NCBI GenBank assembly: GCA_027487555.1
Contig: JAIYDI010000051.1
Coordinates: forward strand, 1-64,000
DNA from: Hyphomicrobiales bacterium
GTDB taxonomy: Bacteria > Pseudomonadota > Alphaproteobacteria > Rhizobiales > Devosiaceae
Reading direction: 5' to 3'
DNA length: 64,000 bases
This document shows, one piece after another, positions 10,971 through 19,908 of the stretch. The position numbers were made by a program, and so were the translations under genes. Position 1 is the first letter of the stretch. Each line of letters opens with the position of its first letter. A model generated the notes under the pieces. That model searched no databases and was not told the DNA's origin. It saw only the letters and a program-made list of their open reading frames with translations.

Positions 10971-12398
10971 CTATAGCGGCTGCGCAGGTGGCGCGAAATG
11001 CACCTTGTCATAGGCATCGAGTGCCGCAAAATGCAGCTCCGCATCTTCGAGAAACAGCCCGCGGCTCAGCCCGGCCACGAGCCGCGGCACGCCGGATTTG
11101 AGCCCGGTGATGCCGTTGCACACCGGCCCGAGGCTGGGCACCGCACCATTGTTGAAAATGTGGATGTGCTTGAGGAACGGCGCATCGCCGGGAAGCTTCG
11201 GCGTGCACTCGAAGGCGGGCCCGAGATAGGGGTAGGCGAGCAGGTCAGCGTCGGCCTCGCCGTCCTCGGGCCGATAGCGGTCACCCCAGACGGCAATCTG
11301 ATCGACAAAGCCCGCGAGTTCCCGACGCCGCTGCAAATCCACTGCATAGCCGGTGCCGAGCAGCAAGTGATCGAACCGAAACGGCCCCGCAGAAGTTGCG
11401 ACGGCAATCGCCTCGCCCTCCATCGGCACGCTGTCGAGACAGGCGCCCATCACCATCCGAAAATTCGGGAATGCGTGCGCACGCGCATACATCTCCATGG
11501 TCGGCGGCGTCTTGAACGAGAACATCCGTCGCGCAAACCGATAGCGCCGCGCATCGTCGAGATCGGCGAAATGGTTGAGGAACCCCGGGAAATTCGACCA
11601 GTCGAGAATTTCGGTCTTCGGCATTTCCGCCGAACGCGCCAAAAGCGTCACGCTTCCTGCCCCCGCTTCGAGCGCCGCCACGGCCCAGTCGAAGCTCGAA
11701 GCCGCAGCCCCGATCACTCCAACAGCCTTGCCGGCCAGCCCCGCGACATCGAACACTTCGCCACTATGCGTCCAGCGGTCCCGCGGTACATTCGCGGACA
11801 CTATTTTCGGCACATGCAGCCCGCCCGCGCCCTCGATACCGGTGGCGAGTACCACCTTGCGGCAGGCGATCCGCTCCTCGCCGCGCGGGCTAGCGACCAT
11901 CAGTTCGAGCCCCTCGCCCTTAGGCAAAATCTCGATCAGCCGCGTCTCGTTGCGCACGCTGATCCCGACCCGCTCCCGGAACCAGGTGAGGTAGTCCATC
12001 CAATGCGTGCGATCGATCTTGTCGAGCGCTTCCCAGCTGCCATCGCCAAACATCGCCTCGTGCCAGGCACGATAGGTCAGCGACGGCACGCCGAGATCCG
12101 GCCCGGTCAGCGTCTTGGGCGAGCGCAGCGTCCGCATTCGCGCCGAGGTCACCCATGGCCCCTCGCGCCCCGCCGGCGCAGCATCGATCACCTCGACCCG
12201 CGCCACGCCCTGCCGCTTGAGCCCGAACGCGATGGAAAGCCCCGAAAGACCCGCCCCCACAATCACCACATCGGCAATCGGCGCACCCGATGCATCGGTG
12301 CGCGGCGGCACCCAGGCGCGCAACGGCACTTCCAGTGTGCCAAGCTCCCGCTCCACCCGCGCATTCAGCCCCGCGATTCCGGCACGCATTTCCGCCAT
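10971..12398 (-). CDS. FAD/NAD(P)-dependent oxidoreductase
   Basis: The protein has 475 residues with two dinucleotide-binding motifs. An FAD-binding Rossmann fold lies at about 43-58 (DVVIVGAGLSGLSIAFGLKR). A second, NAD(P)-type site lies near 230 (VGVIGAAASSFDWAVAALEA). This layout is that of flavoprotein monooxygenases and related oxidoreductases. Its ATG overlaps the stop of the upstream deaminase gene by one base (TGATG), so the two are probably translationally coupled and share a pathway. It is soluble with no signal peptide. It probably oxidises or hydroxylates a small organic substrate with NAD(P)H, but the substrate cannot be read from the sequence. Confidence 0.75.
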   Translation of the reverse strand: MAEMRAGIAGLNARVERELGTLEVPLRAWVPPRTDASGAPIADVVIVGAGLSGLSIAFGLKRQGVARVEVIDAAPAGREGPWVTSARMRTLRSPKTLTGPDLGVPSLTYRAWHEAMFGDGSWEALDKIDRTHWMDYLTWFRERVGISVRNETRLIEILPKGEGLELMVASPRGEERIACRKVVLATGIEGAGGLHVPKIVSANVPRDRWTHSGEVFDVAGLAGKAVGVIGAAASSFDWAVAALEAGAGSVTLLARSAEMPKTEILDWSNFPGFLNHFADLDDARRYRFARRMFSFKTPPTMEMYARAHAFPNFRMVMGACLDSVPMEGEAIAVATSAGPFRFDHLLLGTGYAVDLQRRRELAGFVDQIAVWGDRYRPEDGEADADLLAYPYLGPAFECTPKLPGDAPFLKHIHIFNNGAVPSLGPVCNGITGLKSGVPRLVAGLSRGLFLEDAELHFAALDAYDKVHFAPPAQPL

Positions 12399-13765
12399 CA
12401 GTTCACCTGTTCGAGGAAGGCTTTCGCGGCAATGCCATGCTCGGCTCTGAGCCGCCCGAGGTCAACGCCCACCGGCATGCCGTCTTCCACTACCCACTTA
12501 CCCTTGATCATCACTCGGTCGGCCCGGTGCGCGCCACATAGGATCAGCGCCGCAAGCGGATCGCCCGCGCCCGAGAACCGCAATTCCTCGAGATCGAAGA
12601 ACGCCAGATCCGCCTGCTTGCCCACTGCGATCGTGCCAATATCGCTGCGCCCGAGGCAGCGGGCCGAGCCCTCCGTGCCCCAGCGCAACACGTCGAGATG
12701 CGTGATCTTTTCCGCCCCATAGGTCAGCCGGCCCAGCATCAGCGCGTGGCGCAGGCTCTCCATCAGGTTGGAATTGTCGTTCGATGCCGAGCCATCGACC
12801 CCGAGCCCAACCTTGCAGCCCGCCGCTTCCAGGTCGATCGTCGGGCAGGTGCCGGACGCAAGCACCATGTTCGAGGTCGGGCAATGGCAGATGCCCACGC
12901 CATGCCGCCCGAGCCGCGCAATCTCGCTCTTGTCGAAATGCACCGCATGCGCGAGCCAGGTTCGGTCGGTCAGCCAGCCGCATTTTTCGAGGAAATCCAC
13001 CGCATCGCAACCATGCTCATGGCGCACGAAATCCGCCTCGGCCTTGGTTTCGACGAGGTGGGTATGGAGCCCGCATCCTGTCTCGCGCGACAGCCGCGCT
13101 GTCTCGGTCAGGAGCTCGAAACTCACGTCGAACAGCGCGTTCGGCGCCAGCGCCACTTGCAGCATCGCGCCGTCCGAAGCGTCGTGGTAGCGACTCAGTA
13201 TCCGGGTGCAATCGTCGAGCACGGCTTGCGTTGACTGGATGACATTGCGCGGCGCAACTGCCTGTTCCCCATCTCCGCCAGCGAGATCGAGGGCGCCGCG
13301 CGTCAGCGTCATGCGAAAACCGAGTTCGGTCGCCACCTCCGCCTCGATATCCATCGCATCCTCCATTCCCTCCATGAAGAGATAATGGTGGTCAGACGCG
13401 CAGGTGCATCCCGACATCATGAGTTCGGTGGACGCCAGTTGCACAGCGACGCGCAGGGCCTTCGGCGTCATCGCCTTGGCCCAGACGGGATAGAGCGCCT
13501 TTATCCACGGCCAGAGCGATTTGTTGATCGCCTCAGGGTGCGCACGCGTCAGCGTCTGGAACATGTGGTGATGCGTGTTCACCAGCCCGGGGATCACCAC
13601 ATGCCGGCTCGCGTCGAATACACGGTCTGTCGGGCGCAGCGGCGCCTTGCCGCTTGGCACCAGCTCGACGATCCGCCCGCCGGACACCACCAGGCCATTC
13701 CCGCCCCCCTCCGCCAGAATTGCGAGCGGCCCCTTGATCCATACGGACTGAGGCGTTGGTGACAT
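12398..13765 (-). CDS. 8-oxoguanine deaminase-like amidohydrolase
   Basis: The protein has 455 residues and belongs to the metal-dependent amidohydrolase superfamily (AtzB/TrzN/8-oxoguanine deaminase branch). The motifs are in order: VNTHHHMFQTLTRAHPEAIN (metal site 1), then GCGLHTHLVET, HAVHFDKSEI, CHCPTSNMVLASG, and the catalytic Asp in LGVDGSASND. The long N-terminal loop with FQTLTR and LWPW is characteristic of 8-oxoguanine deaminases. The likely reaction is hydrolytic deamination of an oxidised purine or similar heterocycle in the cytoplasm. ATG 13765 is chosen because AAGGGGAG sits 6 bases upstream; the frame is open to 13786. It is the first gene of a three-gene unit with the FAD oxidoreductase and the FGGY kinase. 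The precise substrate is uncertain. Confidence 0.8.
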   Translation of the reverse strand: MSPTPQSVWIKGPLAILAEGGGNGLVVSGGRIVELVPSGKAPLRPTDRVFDASRHVVIPGLVNTHHHMFQTLTRAHPEAINKSLWPWIKALYPVWAKAMTPKALRVAVQLASTELMMSGCTCASDHHYLFMEGMEDAMDIEAEVATELGFRMTLTRGALDLAGGDGEQAVAPRNVIQSTQAVLDDCTRILSRYHDASDGAMLQVALAPNALFDVSFELLTETARLSRETGCGLHTHLVETKAEADFVRHEHGCDAVDFLEKCGWLTDRTWLAHAVHFDKSEIARLGRHGVGICHCPTSNMVLASGTCPTIDLEAAGCKVGLGVDGSASNDNSNLMESLRHALMLGRLTYGAEKITHLDVLRWGTEGSARCLGRSDIGTIAVGKQADLAFFDLEELRFSGAGDPLAALILCGAHRADRVMIKGKWVVEDGMPVGVDLGRLRAEHGIAAKAFLEQVN

Positions 13766-14170
13766 GTCGCTCCCCTTGTGACGCATACCGGACCTTAGCG
13801 GCCCTCGCGACGTTGTAAAGTGTTTGATTATGTTATCTCGACGGAGTGATCGCCCTTCTGTGGTGAAATTTGTACGGGTGGAGCCACGCTGGCGAACGCA
13901 TGGTCACGGCTGCTCTGGCCCATCCGCAGCCGCTCAGGGAGTAACCTCGCCTCACACTGGGCCACGGTTTCCCGCAATCTCTGCTGCTGCCTGGGGTATC
14001 TGCCGCTTATCTCGGCACGGTGCCGACCAATTATTGGGCGCGCTGCAAGAGATTTGATCGGTTATGTGAGAAGTCGTTATATTTTTGCACAAGATGTGAA
14101 ATTTTGTTTGACGGGGCCGATGGCTGCGATAGCGTGACGGGGCTGAAACATTCCCCAGGGCAGGGTGACG
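13766..14170. promoter_or_regulatory. Divergent intergenic region with possible operator motifs
   Basis: About 400 bases separate the deaminase group (minus) from the ABC importer operon (plus), so both promoters should lie here. TTTGATTATGTTATCTC at 13823-13839 and GGTTATGTGAGAAG at 14060-14073 share words with GTTATATGTGAGATAATG at 22933-22950, beside the DeoR gene (GAGATAA/TTATCTC and ATGTGAGA). They may be operators for that regulator. The AT-rich stretch 14070-14115 just upstream of the binding-protein gene is a plausible promoter zone. I cannot fix -35/-10 boxes with confidence. Confidence 0.4.
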
Positions 14171-15466
14171 ATGACCAAGTTCTCGACTTCGAACGCCTTC
14201 AAGCGCGCCGGCCTTCTCGGTGTCGGCTTGATCGCACTCATGACGTCCACCGCGTTTTCGCAGGACAAGCCATTGGCAGGGGTGACGCTCACCCTCGCCT
14301 CGCAGAACGACCAGTTTGGCGCCGTGCTCGCCAAGATGGCTCCCGCGTTCAAGGAAGCGACCGGCGCCGATCTCAAGGTCGAGATCATGGACTACGGCAC
14401 GCTCTTGACCAAGACGACGGCCGATTTCGTCGGCGATACCAAGGGTTACGACCTCGTGACCATGGATATCGTCTGGGCCGGCGCCTATGCCGAGAACGAG
14501 TATTCCGTTGACATCACCGATTGGGTGAAGCGCGATGCCGCCGAACTCGAACTCGACGACATCTACCCCGTCATCCTGTCGGCGCTCGGCCAGTACGACG
14601 GCAAATATGTCGCGTTCCCGTTCGCGGCCTACGCCAACGTCCTCGCCTATCGCAAGGATCTCTATGACGCAGCTGGCCTCAAGGCCCCTGCGACGATGGA
14701 AGAGCTCGTCGAAAACGCCAAGACGCTGACCGATCCGTCAAAGAACCAGTATGGTTTCGTCGCCAACGGCCAGAAGGGCCCTGCCGTCGCACAGGACTGG
14801 ATGCAGTACAACACCCAGATGGGGGGCTCGATTCTCGGGCCGGACGGCAAGCCGGCGCTCAATTCCGAAGCCAACATCAACAGCCTGGCCGTCTACAAGC
14901 AGCTCTTTGCCGAAACCGCCCCTCCCGGCGCCATCGAGTATGACTGGGGCGGGCGCGAGGAAAGCTTCCGCCAAGGTCTTGCCGCGCAGATGCAGACCTG
15001 GTCGGTCGGCGCGCCGGGCTATTCCGATCCTTCGATATCCAAAGTCGTCGGGAAAGTCGCCATCACCACCGCGCCCGTCGCGGCAGGCCTTAAGCCAGAA
15101 TATGGCGTTGGCGGCTGGGGCATGGCAATCAATGCCGATATCGACGACAAGCAGAAGGAAGCCGCCTGGACCTTCATCAAGTGGCTGGTGAGCAAGCCGG
15201 TACACAAGGCGTTCAACCTTGAGGGCGCCGGCTCCTTCATGCGCAAGTCCCAGATGACCGACCCGGACCTGACCGCGAAGTTCGACTTCCTGCCGGTCGT
15301 CGCCACCACCTACGAAAACGGTAATGGCGATTACCGCCCGCGCATTCCGCAGTACCCGGAAATCCAGGACATTCTCGGCTCTGCCGTGAATGCCGTGCTT
15401 GCCGGCGCCGTGGAGCCCAAGGCAGCCCTCGATGAGGCTCAGGCCGAGGCGGCCAAGCTGTTCTGA
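14171..15466 (+). CDS. ABC importer extracellular solute-binding protein (sugar-type)
   Basis: This 431-residue periplasmic receptor starts an ABC import operon. The signal peptide is hydrophobic (AGLLGVGLIALMTSTAFSQ) with likely cleavage before DKPLAG. The mature protein has the family-1 solute-binding layout, with TLASQNDQFGAVLAKMAPAF near the start, a hinge region rich in aromatics (DYGTLL..., YDLVTMDIVWAGAYAEN) and a late VGGWGMAINADIDDK segment. ATG 14171 is preferred because CAGGGCAGG lies 6 bases upstream; an in-frame GTG at 14165 is too close to it. A hairpin follows the stop before the permease genes. Clustering with deaminase and amidohydrolase genes suggests the ligand is the compound they degrade, but its identity is unknown. 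Confidence 0.9.
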   Translation: MTKFSTSNAFKRAGLLGVGLIALMTSTAFSQDKPLAGVTLTLASQNDQFGAVLAKMAPAFKEATGADLKVEIMDYGTLLTKTTADFVGDTKGYDLVTMDIVWAGAYAENEYSVDITDWVKRDAAELELDDIYPVILSALGQYDGKYVAFPFAAYANVLAYRKDLYDAAGLKAPATMEELVENAKTLTDPSKNQYGFVANGQKGPAVAQDWMQYNTQMGGSILGPDGKPALNSEANINSLAVYKQLFAETAPPGAIEYDWGGREESFRQGLAAQMQTWSVGAPGYSDPSISKVVGKVAITTAPVAAGLKPEYGVGGWGMAINADIDDKQKEAAWTFIKWLVSKPVHKAFNLEGAGSFMRKSQMTDPDLTAKFDFLPVVATTYENGNGDYRPRIPQYPEIQDILGSAVNAVLAGAVEPKAALDEAQAEAAKLF

Positions 15467-15499
15467 CCCGACGTCCCTCCGACGGGTTCAGCCCTGCTC

Positions 15500-15523
15500 C
15501 TCGCCCGCCCCGCGGGCGGGGAG
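15500..15523 (+). promoter_or_regulatory. Intergenic hairpin between binding-protein and permease genes
   Basis: CTC, then CCCGCCC (15504-15510), loop CGC, then GGGCGGG and GAG (15514-15523) form a 10-bp GC stem with one bulged G. There is no T-run, so it is not a strong terminator. Such stems after the first gene of import operons typically stabilise the upstream mRNA and raise the amount of binding protein over permease. The stem is seen directly; the role is inferred. Confidence 0.55.
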
Positions 15524-15536
15524 CGCACCAGCCTGA

Positions 15537-16502
15537 ATGCGCACCAGAAAGACAATGATGACCGCGCCCGTCCCATCCGCAAACGGCAAGACGCCCGGAC
15601 GTATGCGCCAGACTTTCAACGATGCGCGCCGATTCTTCCTGTTCTTCATGGCCGCGCCCGCAGTGCTCTATGTCCTCGCCGTCGGCGTCTGGCCCCTCGC
15701 GCAAGGCGCCTGGTATTCCTTCTTCAACTACAACCTGCTGAAGCCCAAGCGGACCAGGTTCGTCGGCCTCGACAACTATGTGGAGATATTCTCGGACCGC
15801 TCGGCCCGCCAGGCGATCATCAACACCTTCCAGTTCACCCTCTCGAGCGTCTCGATCCAACTGGTACTCGGCTTCATCCTTGCGCTGCTGCTTTGGCGAG
15901 ATGGCCGTTTCAACCGCATCGCCCTCGCCTTCCTGCTGATCCCCGCGACCATCACGCCGCTCGTGGTGGGGCTGATTTACAAGGCCCTCCTGGGCGCCGA
16001 CTACGGTCTCGTCGGCTATTTCCTCGCCCAAGCCGGCATCGGGCCACGCACGGGGCTATTGTCCGATGCCAGCACCTCTCTCGGCGTCCTCATCTTCATC
16101 GATATCTGGGAATGGACGCCGTTGATGGCGCTCATCCTGCTCGCCGGGTTGAAGGGCCTGCCCACCGATGTGCTCGAAGCAAGCCGCGCCGACGGCGCCA
16201 CCGCGTTCCAGCGCTTCACTATGGTCATCATGCCGCTGATGCTGCCCTCGATCTTCCTCGCGCTGGTACTGCGCACCATGGATGCGTTCCGGGTATTCGA
16301 CAGTGTCTTCGTCACCACCGGCGGCGGGCCGAACGATGCCACCAACACGCTGATGGTGCTCGCCGTGAAGGAAGGCCTGCAGTTCTTCAACATCGGCTAC
16401 GCCTCGGCCATCGGCAACGTGACCATACTCTTCATCGCCATCATGGCCGCCGTGCTGCTGCTCGTCGTGCGCGGTGCCGACGTCCGCATCAACGGGAAGT
16501 AA
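15537..16502 (+). CDS. ABC importer permease (MalF/UgpA type)
   Basis: This 321-residue inner-membrane permease has about six transmembrane segments, beginning with FFLFFMAAPAVLYVLAVGVW. The conserved cytoplasmic EAA loop is present as DVLEASRADGATAFQRFTMV near 215-235, where the ATPase docks. It is followed by the typical FRVFDSVFVTTGGGPNDATN segment of sugar permeases. In-frame starts exist at 15537, 15555 and 15558; none has an ideal ribosome site, so the exact N-terminus is uncertain. The second permease follows after 5 bases. It forms the membrane pore with that partner. Confidence 0.9.
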   Translation: MRTRKTMMTAPVPSANGKTPGRMRQTFNDARRFFLFFMAAPAVLYVLAVGVWPLAQGAWYSFFNYNLLKPKRTRFVGLDNYVEIFSDRSARQAIINTFQFTLSSVSIQLVLGFILALLLWRDGRFNRIALAFLLIPATITPLVVGLIYKALLGADYGLVGYFLAQAGIGPRTGLLSDASTSLGVLIFIDIWEWTPLMALILLAGLKGLPTDVLEASRADGATAFQRFTMVIMPLMLPSIFLALVLRTMDAFRVFDSVFVTTGGGPNDATNTLMVLAVKEGLQFFNIGYASAIGNVTILFIAIMAAVLLLVVRGADVRINGK

Positions 16503-16507
16503 GCGCC

Positions 16508-17329
16508 ATGGCCCACGTTTCGCCCCGCCAGGTCTTTGCCGAGCGCGCCGCGGTGCTCATCATCACCGTTTTGTTCCTGCTGCCCGTCGCCTGGCTCATC
16601 ACCACGGCCTACAAGCCCTCGAACCAGATCTTCTCGATCCCGCCCCGGCTCGACTTCACCCCGACGCTCGACCAGTTCAAGGCCGTGCTCTCCTATTTCG
16701 ATGTCGGCTCGCTTGTGCGCTCGTCAGTCATCATCTCCGTCGGGACCGTCATCCTGTCGCTGCTGCTCGGCGTGCCGGCGGGCTACGCGCTCGCGCGGTC
16801 CCGGTCGAAATATGCAGTGGGCTTTGCGTATTTCTTCCTCGCCATCCGCATGGTGCCGGCCATCGCGTCGCTCATCCCCTTCTACCTGATGATGCGCGAT
16901 ATCGGGCTGCTGGGCACCTGGTGGGCGGTGATCATCATCAACACCATGCTCAACTGCGCCTTCGTCACCTGGATGATGTTCTCCTATTTCCGCGCCTTGC
17001 CGCGCGACATGGAAGAAGCCGCCATGACCGATGGCTGCACGCAGATCGGCTCATTCTGGAAGGTCGCAGTTCCCGCCGCGCGCTCCGGCATCATCGCCTG
17101 CGTCCTCTTCTGCGTCATGTTCTCGTGGAATGATTTCCTCTACCCGATGTTCCTCACCCGGCTCGACAGCAAGCCCATTTCCGTGGCGCTGCTCACTGCC
17201 TACGGCACCAAGGATATCACCTGGGGCTCGCTCGGGGCGCTGGCGCATTTTTCCACCATCCCCATCGTGCTGATGGCGCTGTTCCTCAACCGCTACTTCG
17301 TTCAGGGCGCCACCAACGGCGTGCAATAG
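16508..17329 (+). CDS. ABC importer permease (MalG/UgpE type)
   Basis: This 273-residue inner-membrane permease is partner to the preceding MalF-type protein. The N-terminal membrane segment is AVLIITVLFLLPVAWLITTA. The EAA loop is MEEAAMTDGCTQIGSFWKVA near 175-195, and MFSWNDFLYPMFLTR follows, as is usual for MalG-like proteins. ATG 16508 lies 5 bases after the upstream stop. The frame is open much further upstream, but that stretch overlaps the first permease in another frame and is not used. Confidence 0.9.
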   Translation: MAHVSPRQVFAERAAVLIITVLFLLPVAWLITTAYKPSNQIFSIPPRLDFTPTLDQFKAVLSYFDVGSLVRSSVIISVGTVILSLLLGVPAGYALARSRSKYAVGFAYFFLAIRMVPAIASLIPFYLMMRDIGLLGTWWAVIIINTMLNCAFVTWMMFSYFRALPRDMEEAAMTDGCTQIGSFWKVAVPAARSGIIACVLFCVMFSWNDFLYPMFLTRLDSKPISVALLTAYGTKDITWGSLGALAHFSTIPIVLMALFLNRYFVQGATNGVQ

Positions 17330-17341
17330 GAGATTCCGGCC

Positions 17342-18484
17342 ATGGCCGAGATCGTGTTCGACAAGGTCTCCAAGACTTATGAGGGCGGCCATGCCGCCGT
17401 GCGCGGGCTGGACCTTGCCATTCGCGATGGCGAGTTCATGGTGCTGGTCGGCCCCTCGGGCTGCGGCAAGACTACCGCCCTGCGCATGATTGCCGGCCTC
17501 GAGGATATCACCGGCGGCGAGTTGCGCATCAATGGCGAGGTGTCGAACGGCCTCGCCCCGCGCGACCGCAACATCGCCATGGTGTTCCAGTCCTACGCGC
17601 TCTATCCGCACCTCACCGTCGCCGACAACATCGCCTTCGGCCTCAAGGTGCGCCGCGTCGACAAGGCCGAGATCGACCGCAAGGTGCGCGAAACCGCCGA
17701 ACTACTCGAACTCACAGACTATCTCAACCGCAAGCCCGCCAAGCTCTCGGGCGGCCAGCGCCAGCGTGTCGCCATGGGCCGCGCCCTCGTGCGCTCGCCC
17801 AACGCTTTCCTGATGGATGAGCCGCTCTCCAATCTCGATGCGCGGCTGCGCGGCCAGATGCGGGCCGAAATTGCCAAGCTGCAAAGGCTGAGCGCTGTCA
17901 CCACCGTCTATGTCACCCACGACCAGGTCGAGGCTATGACCATGGGCGACCGCGTCGCGGTGATGAACAGGGGCACCTTGCAGCAGCTCGATACGCCGCG
18001 CGCCCTCTACGACAAGCCGGTCAATCTCTTCGTCGCAAGCTTCATCGGCTCCCCGCCGATCAACTTCATCGAAGCGACTATCGCAGCCGTCGGCGGTGGC
18101 CCGGCGGCCATCGCCGGCAGTTTCACCCTCCCACTCGGCGAGGTTGGCACCCGCGCCGCCGGCCATGTCGGCAGAAAGGTCATTCTCGGCGTGCGCCCTG
18201 AATCGCTTCGTCCGGTCGCCGAGGCCGGTCCGGGCACGATCTCGGCCCGCTGCGCCTTTGTCGAGGATCTTGGCGCCAACCTGCTTCTGCATCTCGATCT
18301 GCCCGCCTCAACAATCCTGTCACGCGGCGCCATCGAGGAAGAAGAGGATTTGAAGGCCATTCGCCCGCGCCTCCGCGCCATGGTCGATGGCAGCCTCACG
18401 GTCCGCCCGGGTGATGCGCTGAGTTTTGCCGTCGCGCCTAACGCGATCCACGTCTTCGATGCGGAAACCGGCATGGCGCTCTGA
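17342..18484 (+). CDS. ABC importer ATP-binding protein (UgpC/MalK type)
   Basis: This 380-residue ATPase energises the importer encoded just upstream. The Walker A motif is GPSGCGKTT near 38-46 and the Q-loop is VFQSYALYP near 82. The signature LSGGQRQR is near 136, Walker B FLMDEPLSNLDAR near 155, and the switch His lies in YVTHDQVEAMT near 193. The C-terminal third is a TOBE/MalK regulatory domain starting at VASFIGSPPINF. The start lies 12 bases after the permease stop with GGAG upstream. It closes the four-gene transport operon. The REP-like inverted repeat 70 bases downstream may end transcription. Confidence 0.92.
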   Translation: MAEIVFDKVSKTYEGGHAAVRGLDLAIRDGEFMVLVGPSGCGKTTALRMIAGLEDITGGELRINGEVSNGLAPRDRNIAMVFQSYALYPHLTVADNIAFGLKVRRVDKAEIDRKVRETAELLELTDYLNRKPAKLSGGQRQRVAMGRALVRSPNAFLMDEPLSNLDARLRGQMRAEIAKLQRLSAVTTVYVTHDQVEAMTMGDRVAVMNRGTLQQLDTPRALYDKPVNLFVASFIGSPPINFIEATIAAVGGGPAAIAGSFTLPLGEVGTRAAGHVGRKVILGVRPESLRPVAEAGPGTISARCAFVEDLGANLLLHLDLPASTILSRGAIEEEEDLKAIRPRLRAMVDGSLTVRPGDALSFAVAPNAIHVFDAETGMAL

Positions 18485-18556
18485 AGCACCCACGATCTGC
18501 CGGCGCGCCACTTGGGATTTTGGCTTGGCCCAGATATCGCGCCCCCCCACCCACGA

Positions 18557-18659
18557 TGTCACCCCGACGCAGGTCGGGGCCCATCCTGAGGTGCAAAAGC
18601 AGCCACCTGGCGGCTGCGGAACGACCTCGAGCTGGATCCCGACCTGCGTCGGGATGACA
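18557..18659. repeat. REP-like inverted pair between convergent genes
   Basis: TGTCACCCCGACGCAGGTCG begins at 18557, and its near-perfect inverse ends at 18658 (CCTGCGTCGGGATGACA). Each arm is itself an imperfect palindrome (CCCGAC-gcag-GTCGGG). Arms of about 23 bases flank a spacer of about 55 bases. This is the structure of dispersed extragenic palindromes in alphaproteobacteria. Lying between the stops of two convergent genes (18484 and 18679), it could also act as a two-way terminator. Confidence 0.7.
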
Positions 18660-18678
18660 CTGGGTCGAACCGCCGGGA

Positions 18679-19899
18679 CTACCCCACAACCCGCCCACGC
18701 GGTCGCTCGAAGCTCAGCCGCCCGGCCTTCCAGCCTTTGAGCGGCTGTACCACCCGCCGTACAGCATCCGACACGCTCGCCGCATCGAGCAGCACGAGAT
18801 CGGCCGATGTACCGACTGCGATCTCCGCCTTGCGCCCGATCATCCGCGCCGCGTCCGATGTCACCATGGCGAAAGCCGCGGCCAGATCCTCGTCACGGCT
18901 CAGCTGCGCCACGTTCGCGTAGAGATTGGCGATCCGCATCAGGTTCGCGTCGCCATAGGGCGTGAACGGGTTGAGCACATTGTTTGTCGCCACCGCCGTC
19001 AGCGCGCCCTGCGCCCTGAGCTGCATCAAGGGCGCAAAGCCGCGCGGCACCAGCCCCTTGCTGTCGCGGCCCAAGAGGAACAGGTCGGTCGCCGGCAGCG
19101 TGATGACACCGACGCCCACCGCCGCAAGACGCGCCGCGATCGCGTCAACCGCATCCGTCGGCATGGCCGCGAGTTTCGTCACATGTCCGCAGGCCACGCG
19201 GCCCTGATACCCACGTCGCTCCGTCTGCCGGATGATTTCGGGCAGGTCGGCCCTTTCGGGCCTAAGGTCGAAATCGACATGAAAATCCGCATCCACGCCG
19301 AAGCGCTGCGCGAGGTCGAAAATCCGGCTCACATGCCCCGTCGGGTCCGGGTCGGTATAGGGGCACCCGCCGACGAGATCAGCCCCCTGTTCCAGTGCCG
19401 CCACCAGCATCGGCTCGGTCTCGGCCTCGTTGCTCAAGCCCTCCTGCGCGAAGGCGCAGATCTGGATGCCGATCAGATGCGCGTAGTCCGCCTTCACCCG
19501 CTTGAGCGCCGCGAAACTCCGCATGCCGGCGCGCGGATCGATCTCGACGAATGTGCGCATCGCCATCGTGCCGTTGAGCACCGCGCGCTCCACCACCTGC
19601 GAGGCGCGGCGGTACACGTCCTCTTCGGTGAAGCCCGCCTTGGCGCGCGCCGTCTCCCGCACCGCCTCGCTGAGGGTCCCCTCTTTGATCGTCACGCGAC
19701 CGAGGATTTCCGCCTTGTCGAGGTGGATGTGGCACTCGACCAGCCCCGGCGACAGCAGGCACCCGCCCGCGTCCTCGCGCGGCACCTCGCCCGCGATTTC
19801 CGGTGCGATCTCAGCGACCTTGCCCGCGGCGACGCCAATGCTCCAAAGCCCGGCCCGGCCCGGCAGCACGGCATTGTCGATGACAAAATCGAGGCTCAT
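18679..19899 (-). CDS. Amidohydrolase, cytosine-deaminase-like, with variant active site
   Basis: This 406-residue metal-dependent hydrolase is of the CodA-like branch. The first metal motif is VECHIHLDKAEIL near 64-76. DFHVDFDLRPE and CGHVTKLAAM provide the next His ligands. Where cytosine deaminases carry the catalytic Asp (D-D-V-x-D-P-W), this protein reads ATNNVLNPFTPYGDANLMRI, so an Asn replaces the Asp. It may therefore have a different substrate or chemistry. It follows a second paralog by 9 bases, and both lie in one minus-strand operon with a BtpA-like gene and a DeoR regulator. The substrate is probably an N-heterocycle or cyclic amide; this is inference. Confidence 0.75.
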   Translation of the reverse strand: MSLDFVIDNAVLPGRAGLWSIGVAAGKVAEIAPEIAGEVPREDAGGCLLSPGLVECHIHLDKAEILGRVTIKEGTLSEAVRETARAKAGFTEEDVYRRASQVVERAVLNGTMAMRTFVEIDPRAGMRSFAALKRVKADYAHLIGIQICAFAQEGLSNEAETEPMLVAALEQGADLVGGCPYTDPDPTGHVSRIFDLAQRFGVDADFHVDFDLRPERADLPEIIRQTERRGYQGRVACGHVTKLAAMPTDAVDAIAARLAAVGVGVITLPATDLFLLGRDSKGLVPRGFAPLMQLRAQGALTAVATNNVLNPFTPYGDANLMRIANLYANVAQLSRDEDLAAAFAMVTSDAARMIGRKAEIAVGTSADLVLLDAASVSDAVRRVVQPLKGWKAGRLSFERPRGRVVG

Positions 19900-19908
19900 C
19901 GCCGCTCC

